Part shown: piece after piece, positions 34,098-42,338 of the stretch
Position numbering within the stretch: the stretch's first letter is position 1
Layout of the letters: every line of letters starts with the position of its first letter
Assembly: GCF_036010505.1 (NCBI RefSeq)
Contig: NZ_CP108569.1
Location: 1 to 64,000 of the forward strand
From: Streptomyces sp. NBC_01197
GTDB taxonomy: Bacteria; Actinomycetota; Actinomycetes; Streptomycetales; Streptomycetaceae
DNA length: 64,000 nucleotides
Direction: 5' to 3'
Notes under the pieces: generated by a model
What the model saw: the letters and a program-made list of their open reading frames with translations, nothing else
Databases searched by the model: none
What the model was told of the DNA's origin: nothing
Position numbers and translations under genes: made by a program

Positions 34098-34876
34098 CTC
34101 GCTTCGCCGACTACAAGGACAAGTACAAGCACCTCAAGCTGGATCGTGACGAGGACGGCATCCTCCTCGTCACAGTCCACACCGACGGTGCCGAGGTCTA
34201 CTGGGGCACGGACGTCCACGACAACCTGTCGTCGGTCTGGGGCGACATCGGCAAGGACCCGGAGAACAAGGCCGTCATCCTCACCGGCGGCGGCGAGACC
34301 TTCATCGACCGGGAGGTCCCGATCCCGGACAAGGGCTGGGTCACCCCGGAGATCTGGATCAAGCTCCATGCCGACGCGAAGCGTCTCGTGCTCGACCACC
34401 TCGAGATCGAGGTGCCCATGATCGCGGCGATCAACGGCCCCGCACGCGTCCACAGTGAGCAGGCGCTGCTGTGTGACATCTCGATCGCGTCGGAGGACAC
34501 CGTGTTCGGCGACCACCCGCACTTCTCGGTGGGCGTCGTCCCCGGTGACGGCATGCAGGTCATCTGGCCGGCCGTGATCGGCCTCAACCGCGCGCGCTAC
34601 ATGCTTCTCACCGGCACGGAGATCGACGCGCAGAAGGCCCTCGAGTGGGGTGCTGTCAACGAGATCGTCCCCAAGGACCAGGTGGTGACGCGCGCCTACG
34701 AGCTGGCCCGCCAGATCGTCAAGCAACCCCAGCTGACCCTGCGCAGCACGCGCATGCTCATGCTCGCCGAGCTCAAGAAGGTCATGCTCCAGGGCGTCAG
34801 CCACGGCATGATGACCGAGGGCCTCGTCGCCATCGGCACGGGCTGGCAGCCCACGAAGGTGGAGGAGTCGGCCTGA
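34088..34876 (+). CDS. 6-oxocamphor hydrolase-like beta-diketone hydrolase (crotonase fold)
   Basis: This 262-residue crotonase-superfamily protein resembles 6-oxocamphor hydrolase, which cleaves a C-C bond in a cyclic 1,3-diketone by retro-Claisen reaction. From memory of that enzyme, the key residues are kept: Trp in VYWGTDVHDN, the first His in NGPARVHSEQ, the His and Asp in GDHPHFSVGVVPGDGMQ, and the Glu in MMTEGLVAIGTG. The CoA-binding oxyanion pattern of enoyl-CoA hydratases is less typical here. It overlaps the CocE/NonD gene by 10 bp (start 34088, GGAGA upstream). It predicts a cyclic diketone intermediate in the pathway. An ordinary enoyl-CoA hydratase is the main alternative. Confidence 0.8.
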   Translation: MAVTRFADYKDKYKHLKLDRDEDGILLVTVHTDGAEVYWGTDVHDNLSSVWGDIGKDPENKAVILTGGGETFIDREVPIPDKGWVTPEIWIKLHADAKRLVLDHLEIEVPMIAAINGPARVHSEQALLCDISIASEDTVFGDHPHFSVGVVPGDGMQVIWPAVIGLNRARYMLLTGTEIDAQKALEWGAVNEIVPKDQVVTRAYELARQIVKQPQLTLRSTRMLMLAELKKVMLQGVSHGMMTEGLVAIGTGWQPTKVEESA

Positions 34877-35108
34877 GCCGCCCCTGCCAGGACACCACAG
34901 CGTCCTCCCGTTGTCCCTGAAGGTGCCGATGGCCTGCCTTCCCAATGCAGCCCCGTTCCCGTCCGGCGTGTGTATGTCGCGCGGAGAAGTGCTCGTGCGA
35001 GGCCGGCCCGCGACCGCACCCGGAGAGCGCACGCCCCTGATTGCCCGGCCGGGGACCGGACCTGGCTCCGGGCCGCCCCGAAAGCACACACGCAAGGAGG
35101 CATCGAAG

Positions 35109-35666
35109 ATGGCCGACACACCATCGACGAGCGCCACAGGCCCTCTGACGGGCACCGAGCGGGAGCAACTGCGCACCCTGCTCGCCAAGCAGGAGCTCTC
35201 GGAGAACATGGCGCGCTACTGCCGCGGCATGGACCGCAAGGAGCTCGGCCTCATGAAGTCGACCTACTGGCCCGAGTCGACCGAGAACCACGGCATGTTC
35301 GTGGGCACCTCACACGACTTCTGCGACTGGACGATGGAGCTCCAGGAGCAGCTCGGCCACCGGTCGAGCCACTACGTGACGAACATGCTGGTCGACCTGG
35401 ACGGCGACCGCGCACGCCGGGAGACGGCGTTCATTTACCTGCGGGTGCGCCCGGACGGCGGCCCCTCGGACGTGCTCTGCGGGCGCTACCGGGACCTCTG
35501 CGATCACCGCCAGGGCGTGTGGAAGGTGCTGTCGCGCACCTGCGTGTGGGACTGGGCGCAGCGCCTGGGACCGGAGGCGGACTACACCGAGCTGTTCAAG
35601 ATCCCGTCCACCTCGGCCTTCGGCGGCCTGTACCCGGACGACCCGATCTACGCCGCCGACTGGTGA
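35109..35666 (+). CDS. SnoaL-like (NTF2-fold) protein
   Basis: This 185-residue SnoaL_4-type protein has LSENMARYCRGMDRKELGLM, YWPESTENHGMF, SSHYVTNMLVDLDGDR, GRYRDLCDHRQGVWKVLSR and CVWDWAQ. It is a clear paralogue of the protein at 25486, with the same pocket pattern. It begins the third gene run of the island (35109-44659), behind AAGGAGG. It could act as dehydratase or isomerase on a hydroxylated ring intermediate made by the FAD monooxygenase that follows. The roughly 230 bp before it hold no gene. Confidence 0.84.
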   Translation: MADTPSTSATGPLTGTEREQLRTLLAKQELSENMARYCRGMDRKELGLMKSTYWPESTENHGMFVGTSHDFCDWTMELQEQLGHRSSHYVTNMLVDLDGDRARRETAFIYLRVRPDGGPSDVLCGRYRDLCDHRQGVWKVLSRTCVWDWAQRLGPEADYTELFKIPSTSAFGGLYPDDPIYAADW

Positions 35667-35724
35667 ACCCGTCGGACGGCTCAACTTCCCCAATGTGACG
35701 GCGAATTCGCGTGAGGACACCTTT

Positions 35725-37305
35725 ATGACCCGCATCGATGTTGCGGTGGTAGGCGCCGGGCCCGTCGGGCTGAGCGCGACGATCGACCTGGCTCACCGGG
35801 GCATCAGCGTCATGCTGATCGACAAGCATGCCGAGCCCGCGCTCCACCCGAAGTCCCGCGCCGTGAACGTCCGCACCATGGAGATCTTCCGTTCGTGGGG
35901 CATCGAGGAGCGGGTGCGCGCTGCCGGGCTCGCAACTCCTCCCATCCGTTATCTCGGCAAGGACGTTGTCTCCCCCTGGAGCGACGTCGTCGAGTCCTCG
36001 GTGGTCGCCGGCGGTGGCGACAACGACCTCTCCCCGCTCCCTCTCGAGGTGTTCTTGTGCTCGCAGGACATCCTGGAGCCGGTCCTGCGCGAGGCCGCGC
36101 TGCGGCCTCCCATCGACGTCCGGCTGTCGACGGAGGTCCTGTCGGTGACCGAGATCGAGGACGGTGTGCGGCTCGAGCTGCGCTCCCGACTGGACGGCAG
36201 CACCGAGACGGTCGAGGCGGCCTATGTGATCGGCGCCGACGGTGCGCAGAGCGGAATCCGGGAGCAGCTCGGCATCGGGCGTGACGGCGAGCCCTCCCTG
36301 CAGCAGTCCGTGAGTGTGCTGTTCCGCTCCGATCTCATCAGGTCGCGCACGGACAGCGAGTCCGCCTTCATCTACATCGACAACCCCGACACCGTCGGCA
36401 CGGTGGTGTTCGCACCGGTCGACACCGAAGGACGCGTGGCGATGCTCGGCCGGCCTCCGGTCCTCGACCGTCTGCCGGTCGACCAGGTCGACTGGCGGGA
36501 GCAACTCCGCCTGGCCACCGGGGACCCCGACCTGGACGTCGACATCATCGACTGTCGCGCGTGGGAGGTCGGCGCCTGGGTGGCGAGCGACTATCAGAAG
36601 GGCCGGGTCTTCCTCGCGGGCGACGCGGCACATGTCATGCCTCCTTACGGCGGGTTCAACCAGAACGCCGGCATCCAGGACGTCCACAACCTCGCCTGGA
36701 AGCTCGCCGCCGTCCTGCGGGGCTGGGCCGCCCCCGCGCTGCTCGACACCTACGGCCCTGAGCGCCGCCCGGTCGCGCTGTTCGACCGCGAGGAGGCGGT
36801 CCTGAACTTCCGCTCGCATGTGGGGGCGGAGCACGACGGCCCGCGCACCTTCCGCAGCGAGAACTTCCACCACCTGGGCCTGGACATCGGCTACCGCTAC
36901 GACCAGGGGGCGGTCGTCCCGGAGCCGGGCCGGTCCCGCGGCCCGTGGCCGGTCAGCACGTACACCCCGAGCGCCGACCCCGGCGAGCGGGCCCCGCACG
37001 TGTGGCTCGACGAGGCCCGCACCACTTCGACCCTCGACGTGCTCGGCGCCGGGGTGACGGTCTTCGCCGCCACCGGGGCACGCGCCGCGGACGAGGCGAT
37101 CCGTGCGGCCGCCGACCACGGCGTGCCCGCCACGTCCGTCGCCCTGACCCCAGGGGCTCTGGCCACCTACGGGATCGATACCGACGGCGCCGTACTCGTC
37201 CGCCCGGACGGCCACGTCCTGGCCCGGGTCACCGACAACACCCCCGCCACAGTCGCAAAAGCGCTGGCCGCGATCACCGGTACGCCGGTGGTCCAGCCCG
37301 CCTGA
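35725..37305 (+). CDS. FAD-dependent aromatic hydroxylase-type monooxygenase
   Basis: This 526-residue protein is of the PheA/TfdB (PHBH-fold) family. It has the FAD motif VAVVGAGPVGLSATIDLA, the middle motif YVIGADGAQSGIREQLG, and the third motif VFLAGDAAHVMPPYGGFNQN followed by DVHNLAWKLA. A C-terminal thioredoxin-like domain is present (about residues 400-526). These enzymes hydroxylate phenolic or enol-like rings with NAD(P)H and O2. It lies 15 bp before the muconolactone-isomerase-like gene. The combination suggests oxidation of a ring in this branch, although no ring-cleavage dioxygenase is visible in the window. Confidence 0.87.
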   Translation: MTRIDVAVVGAGPVGLSATIDLAHRGISVMLIDKHAEPALHPKSRAVNVRTMEIFRSWGIEERVRAAGLATPPIRYLGKDVVSPWSDVVESSVVAGGGDNDLSPLPLEVFLCSQDILEPVLREAALRPPIDVRLSTEVLSVTEIEDGVRLELRSRLDGSTETVEAAYVIGADGAQSGIREQLGIGRDGEPSLQQSVSVLFRSDLIRSRTDSESAFIYIDNPDTVGTVVFAPVDTEGRVAMLGRPPVLDRLPVDQVDWREQLRLATGDPDLDVDIIDCRAWEVGAWVASDYQKGRVFLAGDAAHVMPPYGGFNQNAGIQDVHNLAWKLAAVLRGWAAPALLDTYGPERRPVALFDREEAVLNFRSHVGAEHDGPRTFRSENFHHLGLDIGYRYDQGAVVPEPGRSRGPWPVSTYTPSADPGERAPHVWLDEARTTSTLDVLGAGVTVFAATGARAADEAIRAAADHGVPATSVALTPGALATYGIDTDGAVLVRPDGHVLARVTDNTPATVAKALAAITGTPVVQPA

Positions 37306-37320
37306 GAGAGGAGAACAGTC

Positions 37321-37626
37321 ATGCTCTTCCTGGTGGACATCCAAGTCCGCAAGCCCGAGACGCTCGACGCCGAAGCGTGGGAGGCACTGACGCAGGCCGA
37401 GAGCAACTACGGAATGAAGGCCCGGCGCGCCGGCAAGCAGCTGCACGTCTGGCGCAAGGCCGGGGCATACGCCACGCTCGCGGTCTGGGACGTCGAGGAC
37501 AACGACGAGCTGCACACACTGATCAGCGGCCTGCCGCTCTTCCCGTACCTCGACATCACGGTGACGCCGCTGGTCGTCCACCCGTCCACCGTCCGTTGGG
37601 AGCAGATCCAGGCGGGGGGCGAGTGA
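37321..37626 (+). CDS. Muconolactone isomerase-like protein
   Basis: This 101-residue protein matches the muconolactone delta-isomerase family. It starts MLFLVDIQVRKPE, has RRAGKQLHVWRKAGAYATLA, and has the diagnostic DNDELHTLISGLPLFPYLDI followed by VTPLVVHPS. The canonical enzyme (CatC) shifts a double bond in muconolactone in the catechol branch of the beta-ketoadipate pathway. No catA or catB gene accompanies it, so here it may isomerise another unsaturated lactone. Start: ATG at 37321 behind AGAGGAG. Its stop overlaps the start of the Old Yellow Enzyme gene. Confidence 0.86.
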   Translation: MLFLVDIQVRKPETLDAEAWEALTQAESNYGMKARRAGKQLHVWRKAGAYATLAVWDVEDNDELHTLISGLPLFPYLDITVTPLVVHPSTVRWEQIQAGGE

Positions 37627-38759
37627 TGGGCGCGCCCACCCGCGGCCTCTTGGAGGCACTGCACTCGCCCCTGGACGTCCGGTCGCTCCACCTGCGCAAC
37701 CGGTTCGCGCTCGCCCCGATGACCCGCGAAATGTCGCCAAGCGGGATACCCGCGGCCGAGAACGCCGAGCACTACCGGGCCCGTGCTGCGGGCGGAGTGG
37801 CGCTGATCATCACCGAGGGCACGTACGTCGGCGGGGAGGCGTCGGGGCACAAAGTGACGGTGCCGCACCTCAGCGAACCCGCGGCCGACGGCTGGCGGAA
37901 GGTCGTCGACGCCGTGCACGCCGAGGGCTCGGCGATCGTCCCGCAGCTGTGGCACGTGGGTGCGCTGCGTGGCACCGCCTCCCCGCTCAACCCGGGCGTG
38001 CCACCGCAGTCGCCGTCCGGCCTCGACCTCGACGGGAGACCGCTCGGCGAGCCCCTGACGACCACCGAAATCGACGCGGTCGTCGCGAGCTTCGCAGAGG
38101 CGGCCGCGCTCTCCCGCAGGATCGGGTTCGACGGGGTCGAACTGCACGGTGCGCACGGCTACCTGCTCGACGAGTTCCTCTGGCACCGCACGAACCAGCG
38201 CGAGGACCGCTACGGCAACAGCACCGTCCTGCCGACGGAGGTCGTGAAGGCCGTGCGGGGCGCCGTGGGCGACGACCTCGCGATCGTCTTCCGCTTCTCG
38301 CAATGGAAGGCCGACCACTACACGGAACGCATCGCCGAGACTCCCCGCGACCTCGAGAGACTCCTCGTGCCGCTGGTCGATGCCGGGTTGGACGTCCTCC
38401 ACGCCTCCACCCGGCGCCACTGGCTGCCCGAGTTCCCCGAGGACGACCCGACGCTCAGCCTGGCCGGGTGGGCGAAGCGCCTCACGGGGGCGCACGTCAT
38501 CACCGTCGGGTCCGTCGGGGTCGACACCGAGTTCCGCGGCGCCGGGGCCGCTGCCGAGAAGGTACCCGTCGTGATCCGCGAGTCGCTCGAGGAACGCCTG
38601 GAGCTGCTCGCCGAGCAGTTCGACGCCGGCGAGTTCGACGTGGTCGCCCTCGGCCGTGCCCTGATCGCAGACCCTGCGTGGGTTGAGAAGGTCCGCGACG
38701 GCGGGCTCGAGCGGGTCGTCCCGTTCGACCGGACCCGGCACACGCTCAGCGGCGCCTGA
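37626..38759 (+). CDS. Old Yellow Enzyme family FMN ene-reductase
   Basis: This 377-residue TIM-barrel flavoprotein has FALAPMTREMSPSGIPAAEN, IVPQLWHVG, VELHGAHGYLLDEFLWHRTN with the His-x-x-His substrate-binding pair, REDRYGN and VITVGSVG, followed by VVALGRALIADPAW. It reduces activated C=C bonds with NAD(P)H or acts on cyclic enones. It is coupled to the muconolactone-isomerase-like gene by TGATG. In the pathway it would saturate an enone or enol-lactone before further cleavage. Confidence 0.88.
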   Translation: MGAPTRGLLEALHSPLDVRSLHLRNRFALAPMTREMSPSGIPAAENAEHYRARAAGGVALIITEGTYVGGEASGHKVTVPHLSEPAADGWRKVVDAVHAEGSAIVPQLWHVGALRGTASPLNPGVPPQSPSGLDLDGRPLGEPLTTTEIDAVVASFAEAAALSRRIGFDGVELHGAHGYLLDEFLWHRTNQREDRYGNSTVLPTEVVKAVRGAVGDDLAIVFRFSQWKADHYTERIAETPRDLERLLVPLVDAGLDVLHASTRRHWLPEFPEDDPTLSLAGWAKRLTGAHVITVGSVGVDTEFRGAGAAAEKVPVVIRESLEERLELLAEQFDAGEFDVVALGRALIADPAWVEKVRDGGLERVVPFDRTRHTLSGA

Positions 38760-38807
38760 GCCCGCCTTGCCGCCCCGCGGTCCCAGTACGCGAAGAAAGG
38801 CACCCCG

Positions 38808-40067
38808 ATGCACCCTCGACACCACCAGAAGCTGCACTTCGGCCCTGTCCGCTCCGAGCTCCACGTCGGCGTGGACGTCGACCGGATGCGCCGCGAGCGC
38901 GCAGACCGGATGCGCGCGCTCATGCGCGCGCAGGGTGTGCCGGCGCTTCTGCTGGCCGGCGCCGACAACGTCCGCTACCTCACGGGATTCCACTGGGGGG
39001 AATTCCAGCTGCAGACCGGATACGCCCTGTTCTTCGCCGAGGGCGACCCGGTCGTGTTCTCCCCCGCGGGCTCCCTGCAGCAGATGCCCGACCAGGCGCC
39101 GTGGGTGCCCGGGTGGCGTCCGGCCATCTCCTGGCTGGGCGGGGTGGCCCCTGCTTCGGCGATCGCGGAACTGTCCATCGCTTTCGCCGCGCAGATCCGT
39201 GACGAGCTCGCCGAGCGGTCCCTCACGGGCGAGCAGCTCGCCGTGAGCGAGATCGACGAGGCGGGGATGCGTGCTCTCCACGCCGCAGGCATCGACACGG
39301 TCCCCGGCCTGCCACTGCTGCTCGAGTGCGGGACCGTCAAAACGGCCGACGAGATCGCCTGCATCTCCATGGCCGCCAGCCTGGCGGCCGCCGGCTACGA
39401 GACGGTCCGTGCGAACCTGCGCCCCGGCGTCCGCCAGGCACAGCTCTCGACCGCAGCCCGGCGCGCCATCGAGGACGCGGGCGCCGAGGCCGGCGCGGCC
39501 CGTCTGCTGTCGGGCCCGCTGTCCTTCCCGCGGGGGATCAGCGGCGGCGACCGCATCGTCGAGTACGGCGACCTCGCCTACCTGTTGACCTGCGGGACGT
39601 CCTACATGGGCTACACCGCGTGCCTGTACCGCCAGTTCATTGTCGGCCGCGCGCCGACCGCGACGGAGAGTTCGTCGTACACGAAGCTCACCGACCGCCT
39701 CGACCACGCGATCTCCCTGATGCGCCCCGGCGCGAGCACCGCGGACGTCGCGGCCGTGCTCGCCCCCGCCGAGGAGCTGGGCTTCGGGTCGGAGACCGAG
39801 TGCTTCAGCCTTGAGCTCGGACACGGGGTCGGCCTGGTCAACGCCGGTTCGCGCGCCATCCACTACAACCCGCCGGTGATCACCCGCGAGTGGTCCTTCG
39901 ACCACCCCGAGGAGATCAAGGAAGGCATGGTCATCGCGATCGAGGGCATCGAAGGGCAGCACCGCGTGGGCGGCGTCCGGCTCGAGAACCTCGTCGTGAT
40001 CACCGCCAACGGCGCCGAGCTGCTCGACCACTACAAGCGCGACGAGATGATCCAGACCGCCGCCTGA
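38808..40067 (+). CDS. M24 (creatinase/prolidase-fold) protein lacking Asp metal ligands
   Basis: This 419-residue protein has an N-terminal creatinase-type domain (ALMRAQGVPALLLAGADNV, YLTGFHWG) and a pita-bread domain. The metal motif IDxGxxxxGYxxD reads LTCGTSYMGYTAC, so both Asp ligands are replaced, by Thr and Cys. The later His (LELGHGVGL) and Glu residues (IAIEGIE, RLENLVVI) remain. It is thus unlikely to be an aminopeptidase; non-metal members of the fold include creatinase. In this setting it may hydrolyse a C-N or C-C bond of an intermediate. Start: ATG at 38808 behind GAAAGG. Confidence 0.82.
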   Translation: MHPRHHQKLHFGPVRSELHVGVDVDRMRRERADRMRALMRAQGVPALLLAGADNVRYLTGFHWGEFQLQTGYALFFAEGDPVVFSPAGSLQQMPDQAPWVPGWRPAISWLGGVAPASAIAELSIAFAAQIRDELAERSLTGEQLAVSEIDEAGMRALHAAGIDTVPGLPLLLECGTVKTADEIACISMAASLAAAGYETVRANLRPGVRQAQLSTAARRAIEDAGAEAGAARLLSGPLSFPRGISGGDRIVEYGDLAYLLTCGTSYMGYTACLYRQFIVGRAPTATESSSYTKLTDRLDHAISLMRPGASTADVAAVLAPAEELGFGSETECFSLELGHGVGLVNAGSRAIHYNPPVITREWSFDHPEEIKEGMVIAIEGIEGQHRVGGVRLENLVVITANGAELLDHYKRDEMIQTAA

Positions 40068-40154
40068 CACCGGTGGGGCACCTTCTTCCATCCCGCGCCC
40101 CACACCACTTCCACGAGGACGACGCGCACGCCGGCGTGTGCTGAAGGGACGACC

Positions 40155-42338
40155 ATGCCGAAGCATCGGCGACTGGACACGCAGACCCCGTGGGTCGAGC
40201 TGAGTACCACCCCCGCGGACTGGAAGCGTGCCGACCCCGCGCTCCTCGCGGGCATGCTGGCCCAGCTGCACCTGATCCGCTCCTTCGAGGAGACCGTGCT
40301 CGAACTCGCCGGCGAGGGGCTCGTCCACGGGCCTGCCCACTCGAGCATCGGCCAGGAGGGCGGCGCGGTCGGCTCGATCATCGGCCTGCGCTCGACGGAC
40401 GCCGTCAACGGGTCCCACCGCGGGCACCACCAGTTCCTCGCGAAGGCGCTGACCCACGTGGGCGGTGTCCGCTCCGACCTCACCGCCCTCGTCACGCCCG
40501 AGATCCGTGACGTCCTGCAGAAGGCCCTCGCCGAGATCCTCGGTCTCGCGCAGGGGTACTGCCGTGGCCGCGGTGGGTCGATGCACCTGCAGTGGTTCGA
40601 GGCAGGGGCGCTCGGCACCAACGCGATCGTAGGCGGCGGCGCCCCGATGGCCACCGGCAACGCGTGGGCGCAGAAGCATGCGGGCACCACCGACCTGACG
40701 ATCAACTACTTCGGCGACGGAGCAGCCCAGATCGGCTCCGTGCTCGAGAGCATGAACCTCGCGGCCGTGTGGAAGCTCCCCAGCGGGTTCTTCATCGAGA
40801 ACAACCTCTACGGCGTCTCCACGCACGTCTCCGAGATCACCGCCGACACCCGCCTGTCGGTGCGCGGACAAGGGTTCGGCGTGCCGGGCTGGCGCGTCGA
40901 CGGCATGGATCCCCTCGCCGTGCACCTCGCGACGACCGAGGCCGGCGAGCGGATGCGTGCGGGCGAGGGCCCGGCTGTCATCGAGGCCGAGGTGTACCGC
41001 TTCTTCCACCAGAACGGGCCTTATCCCGGCAGTGCCTTCGGCTACCGTACGAAGAAAGAGGAGGCGGCGTGGCGCGAGCGCGACCCGCTGCTGCGCGTCG
41101 CCACGGAGATGCAAGGGCTGGGCCTGGTGAGCCAGACCCAGGTCGACTCGGTGCGCGATCAGGCGCGGCAGGCGATGCGCGAAGTCACCGCACAGCTGCT
41201 CGAGACCGACCCCCATGCCGACGGCAAGCGGCGCATCCGCCCCGAGCTGTGGCCCCAGCCGGAGTTCGTCGACGTGGGCCTGCGCGGTGACACCAGCGAG
41301 CTGGACGGCGCGCGCACGCTCGACCCGGCGACCACTCCGGTCGTCGGCAAGCGCGGCAAGTTCATCGATGCCGTCTCGGCCGTGATGGGCCGCCGCATGG
41401 AGCAGGATGACCGGATCGTCGTCATTGGTGAGGACGTGCACCGCCTCGGTGGTGGCACCAACGGAGCCACCAAAGGCCTGGCCAAGCGCTTCCCCGGACG
41501 CGTCCTCCCCACCCCGATCAGCGAGAACGCCTTCGTCGGTCTCGGGGGCGGCCTTGCCCTCGACGGCCGCTTCCGCCCCGTGGTCGAGTTCATGTACCCC
41601 GACTTCATGTGGGTCGCCGCCGACCAGGTTTTCAACCAGATCGGCAAGGCCCGCCACATGTTCGGCGGCGTCAACCCCGTGCCGCTCGTGCTGCGCACCA
41701 AGGTCGCGATGGGCTCCGGGTACGGCTCCCAGCACCTCATGGACCCCGCAGGCGTCTTCGCGACCAGCCCCGGCTGGCGGATCGTCGCACCGTCGACGGC
41801 CGCCGACTACGTCGGCCTGATGAACGCCGCGCTCGCTCTGGAGGACCCGGTGCTCGTGATCGAACACGTCGACCTGTACGCCCGGGCCGACGAGATCCCC
41901 GAAGACCTCGACTACCAACTGCCGTTCGGCAAGGCCGCGCTGCGGCACGAGGGCTCCGACGTCACGATCATCAGCTACCTGTCGATGGTCCACCACGTCC
42001 TGGAGTCGGTCGAGGAGACCGGTCTCGACGCCGACGTCATCGACCTGCGCTGGCTCGACCGCGCCTCAGTCGACTGGGAGACCATCGAGACGTCGGTGAG
42101 GAAGACCAACGCCGTGCTGATCGTCGAGCAAGGTGCCAAGGGCACCTCGTACGGCGGGTGGCTCGCCGACGAACTCCACCGCCGCCTGTTCGACTGGCTC
42201 GACCAGCCCGTCCAGCGGGTCACCGGCTCGGAGGCCAGCCCCAGCATCTCCAAGGTGCTCGAGCGCGCCGCCATAGCCCGCACCGAAGAGGTCGTCGTGG
42301 GAATCGGGCAGGTCCGCGCCGGGATGGGGGGTGTCTGA
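40155..42338 (+). CDS. 2-oxoacid dehydrogenase E1, fused alpha and beta subunits
   Basis: This 727-residue thiamine-diphosphate enzyme joins the alpha part (residues 1-340: HSSIGQEGGAVG, YCRGRGGSMHL, the ThDP motif NYFGDGAAQIGSVLESMN ending in ENN) and the beta part (from about 395: DRIVVIGEDV, ISENAFVGLGGGLALDGRF). It resembles acetoin- and branched-chain-type E1 enzymes, in which fusion occurs. It decarboxylates a 2-oxoacid (or cleaves an acyloin) and passes the acyl group to the E2 encoded next, whose start overlaps its stop. No E3 gene is present, so a housekeeping dihydrolipoamide dehydrogenase is presumably used. Confidence 0.88.
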   Translation: MPKHRRLDTQTPWVELSTTPADWKRADPALLAGMLAQLHLIRSFEETVLELAGEGLVHGPAHSSIGQEGGAVGSIIGLRSTDAVNGSHRGHHQFLAKALTHVGGVRSDLTALVTPEIRDVLQKALAEILGLAQGYCRGRGGSMHLQWFEAGALGTNAIVGGGAPMATGNAWAQKHAGTTDLTINYFGDGAAQIGSVLESMNLAAVWKLPSGFFIENNLYGVSTHVSEITADTRLSVRGQGFGVPGWRVDGMDPLAVHLATTEAGERMRAGEGPAVIEAEVYRFFHQNGPYPGSAFGYRTKKEEAAWRERDPLLRVATEMQGLGLVSQTQVDSVRDQARQAMREVTAQLLETDPHADGKRRIRPELWPQPEFVDVGLRGDTSELDGARTLDPATTPVVGKRGKFIDAVSAVMGRRMEQDDRIVVIGEDVHRLGGGTNGATKGLAKRFPGRVLPTPISENAFVGLGGGLALDGRFRPVVEFMYPDFMWVAADQVFNQIGKARHMFGGVNPVPLVLRTKVAMGSGYGSQHLMDPAGVFATSPGWRIVAPSTAADYVGLMNAALALEDPVLVIEHVDLYARADEIPEDLDYQLPFGKAALRHEGSDVTIISYLSMVHHVLESVEETGLDADVIDLRWLDRASVDWETIETSVRKTNAVLIVEQGAKGTSYGGWLADELHRRLFDWLDQPVQRVTGSEASPSISKVLERAAIARTEEVVVGIGQVRAGMGGV

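Noticed and set aside
34088..34876. Simple enoyl-CoA hydratase annotation
   Set aside because: The pattern of Trp, His, His-Asp and Glu positions matches 6-oxocamphor hydrolase better than the two-Glu arrangement of enoyl-CoA hydratases. It is kept as the alternative.
33368..35209. A 613-codon open frame on the - strand
   Set aside because: It is antisense to the CocE/NonD hydrolase and the 6-oxocamphor-hydrolase-like gene; low-complexity composition and no domain.
37321..37626. Evidence of a complete catechol branch of the beta-ketoadipate pathway
   Set aside because: Only the isomerase-like protein is present; no catechol dioxygenase, cycloisomerase or enol-lactonase was found in the window.
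37407..41996. A 1,529-codon open frame on the - strand
   Set aside because: It lies antisense to five well-supported genes (muconolactone-isomerase-like, OYE, M24, E1). Its His/Arg/Val-rich composition is typical of antisense GC-rich coding DNA, and no domain is recognisable.
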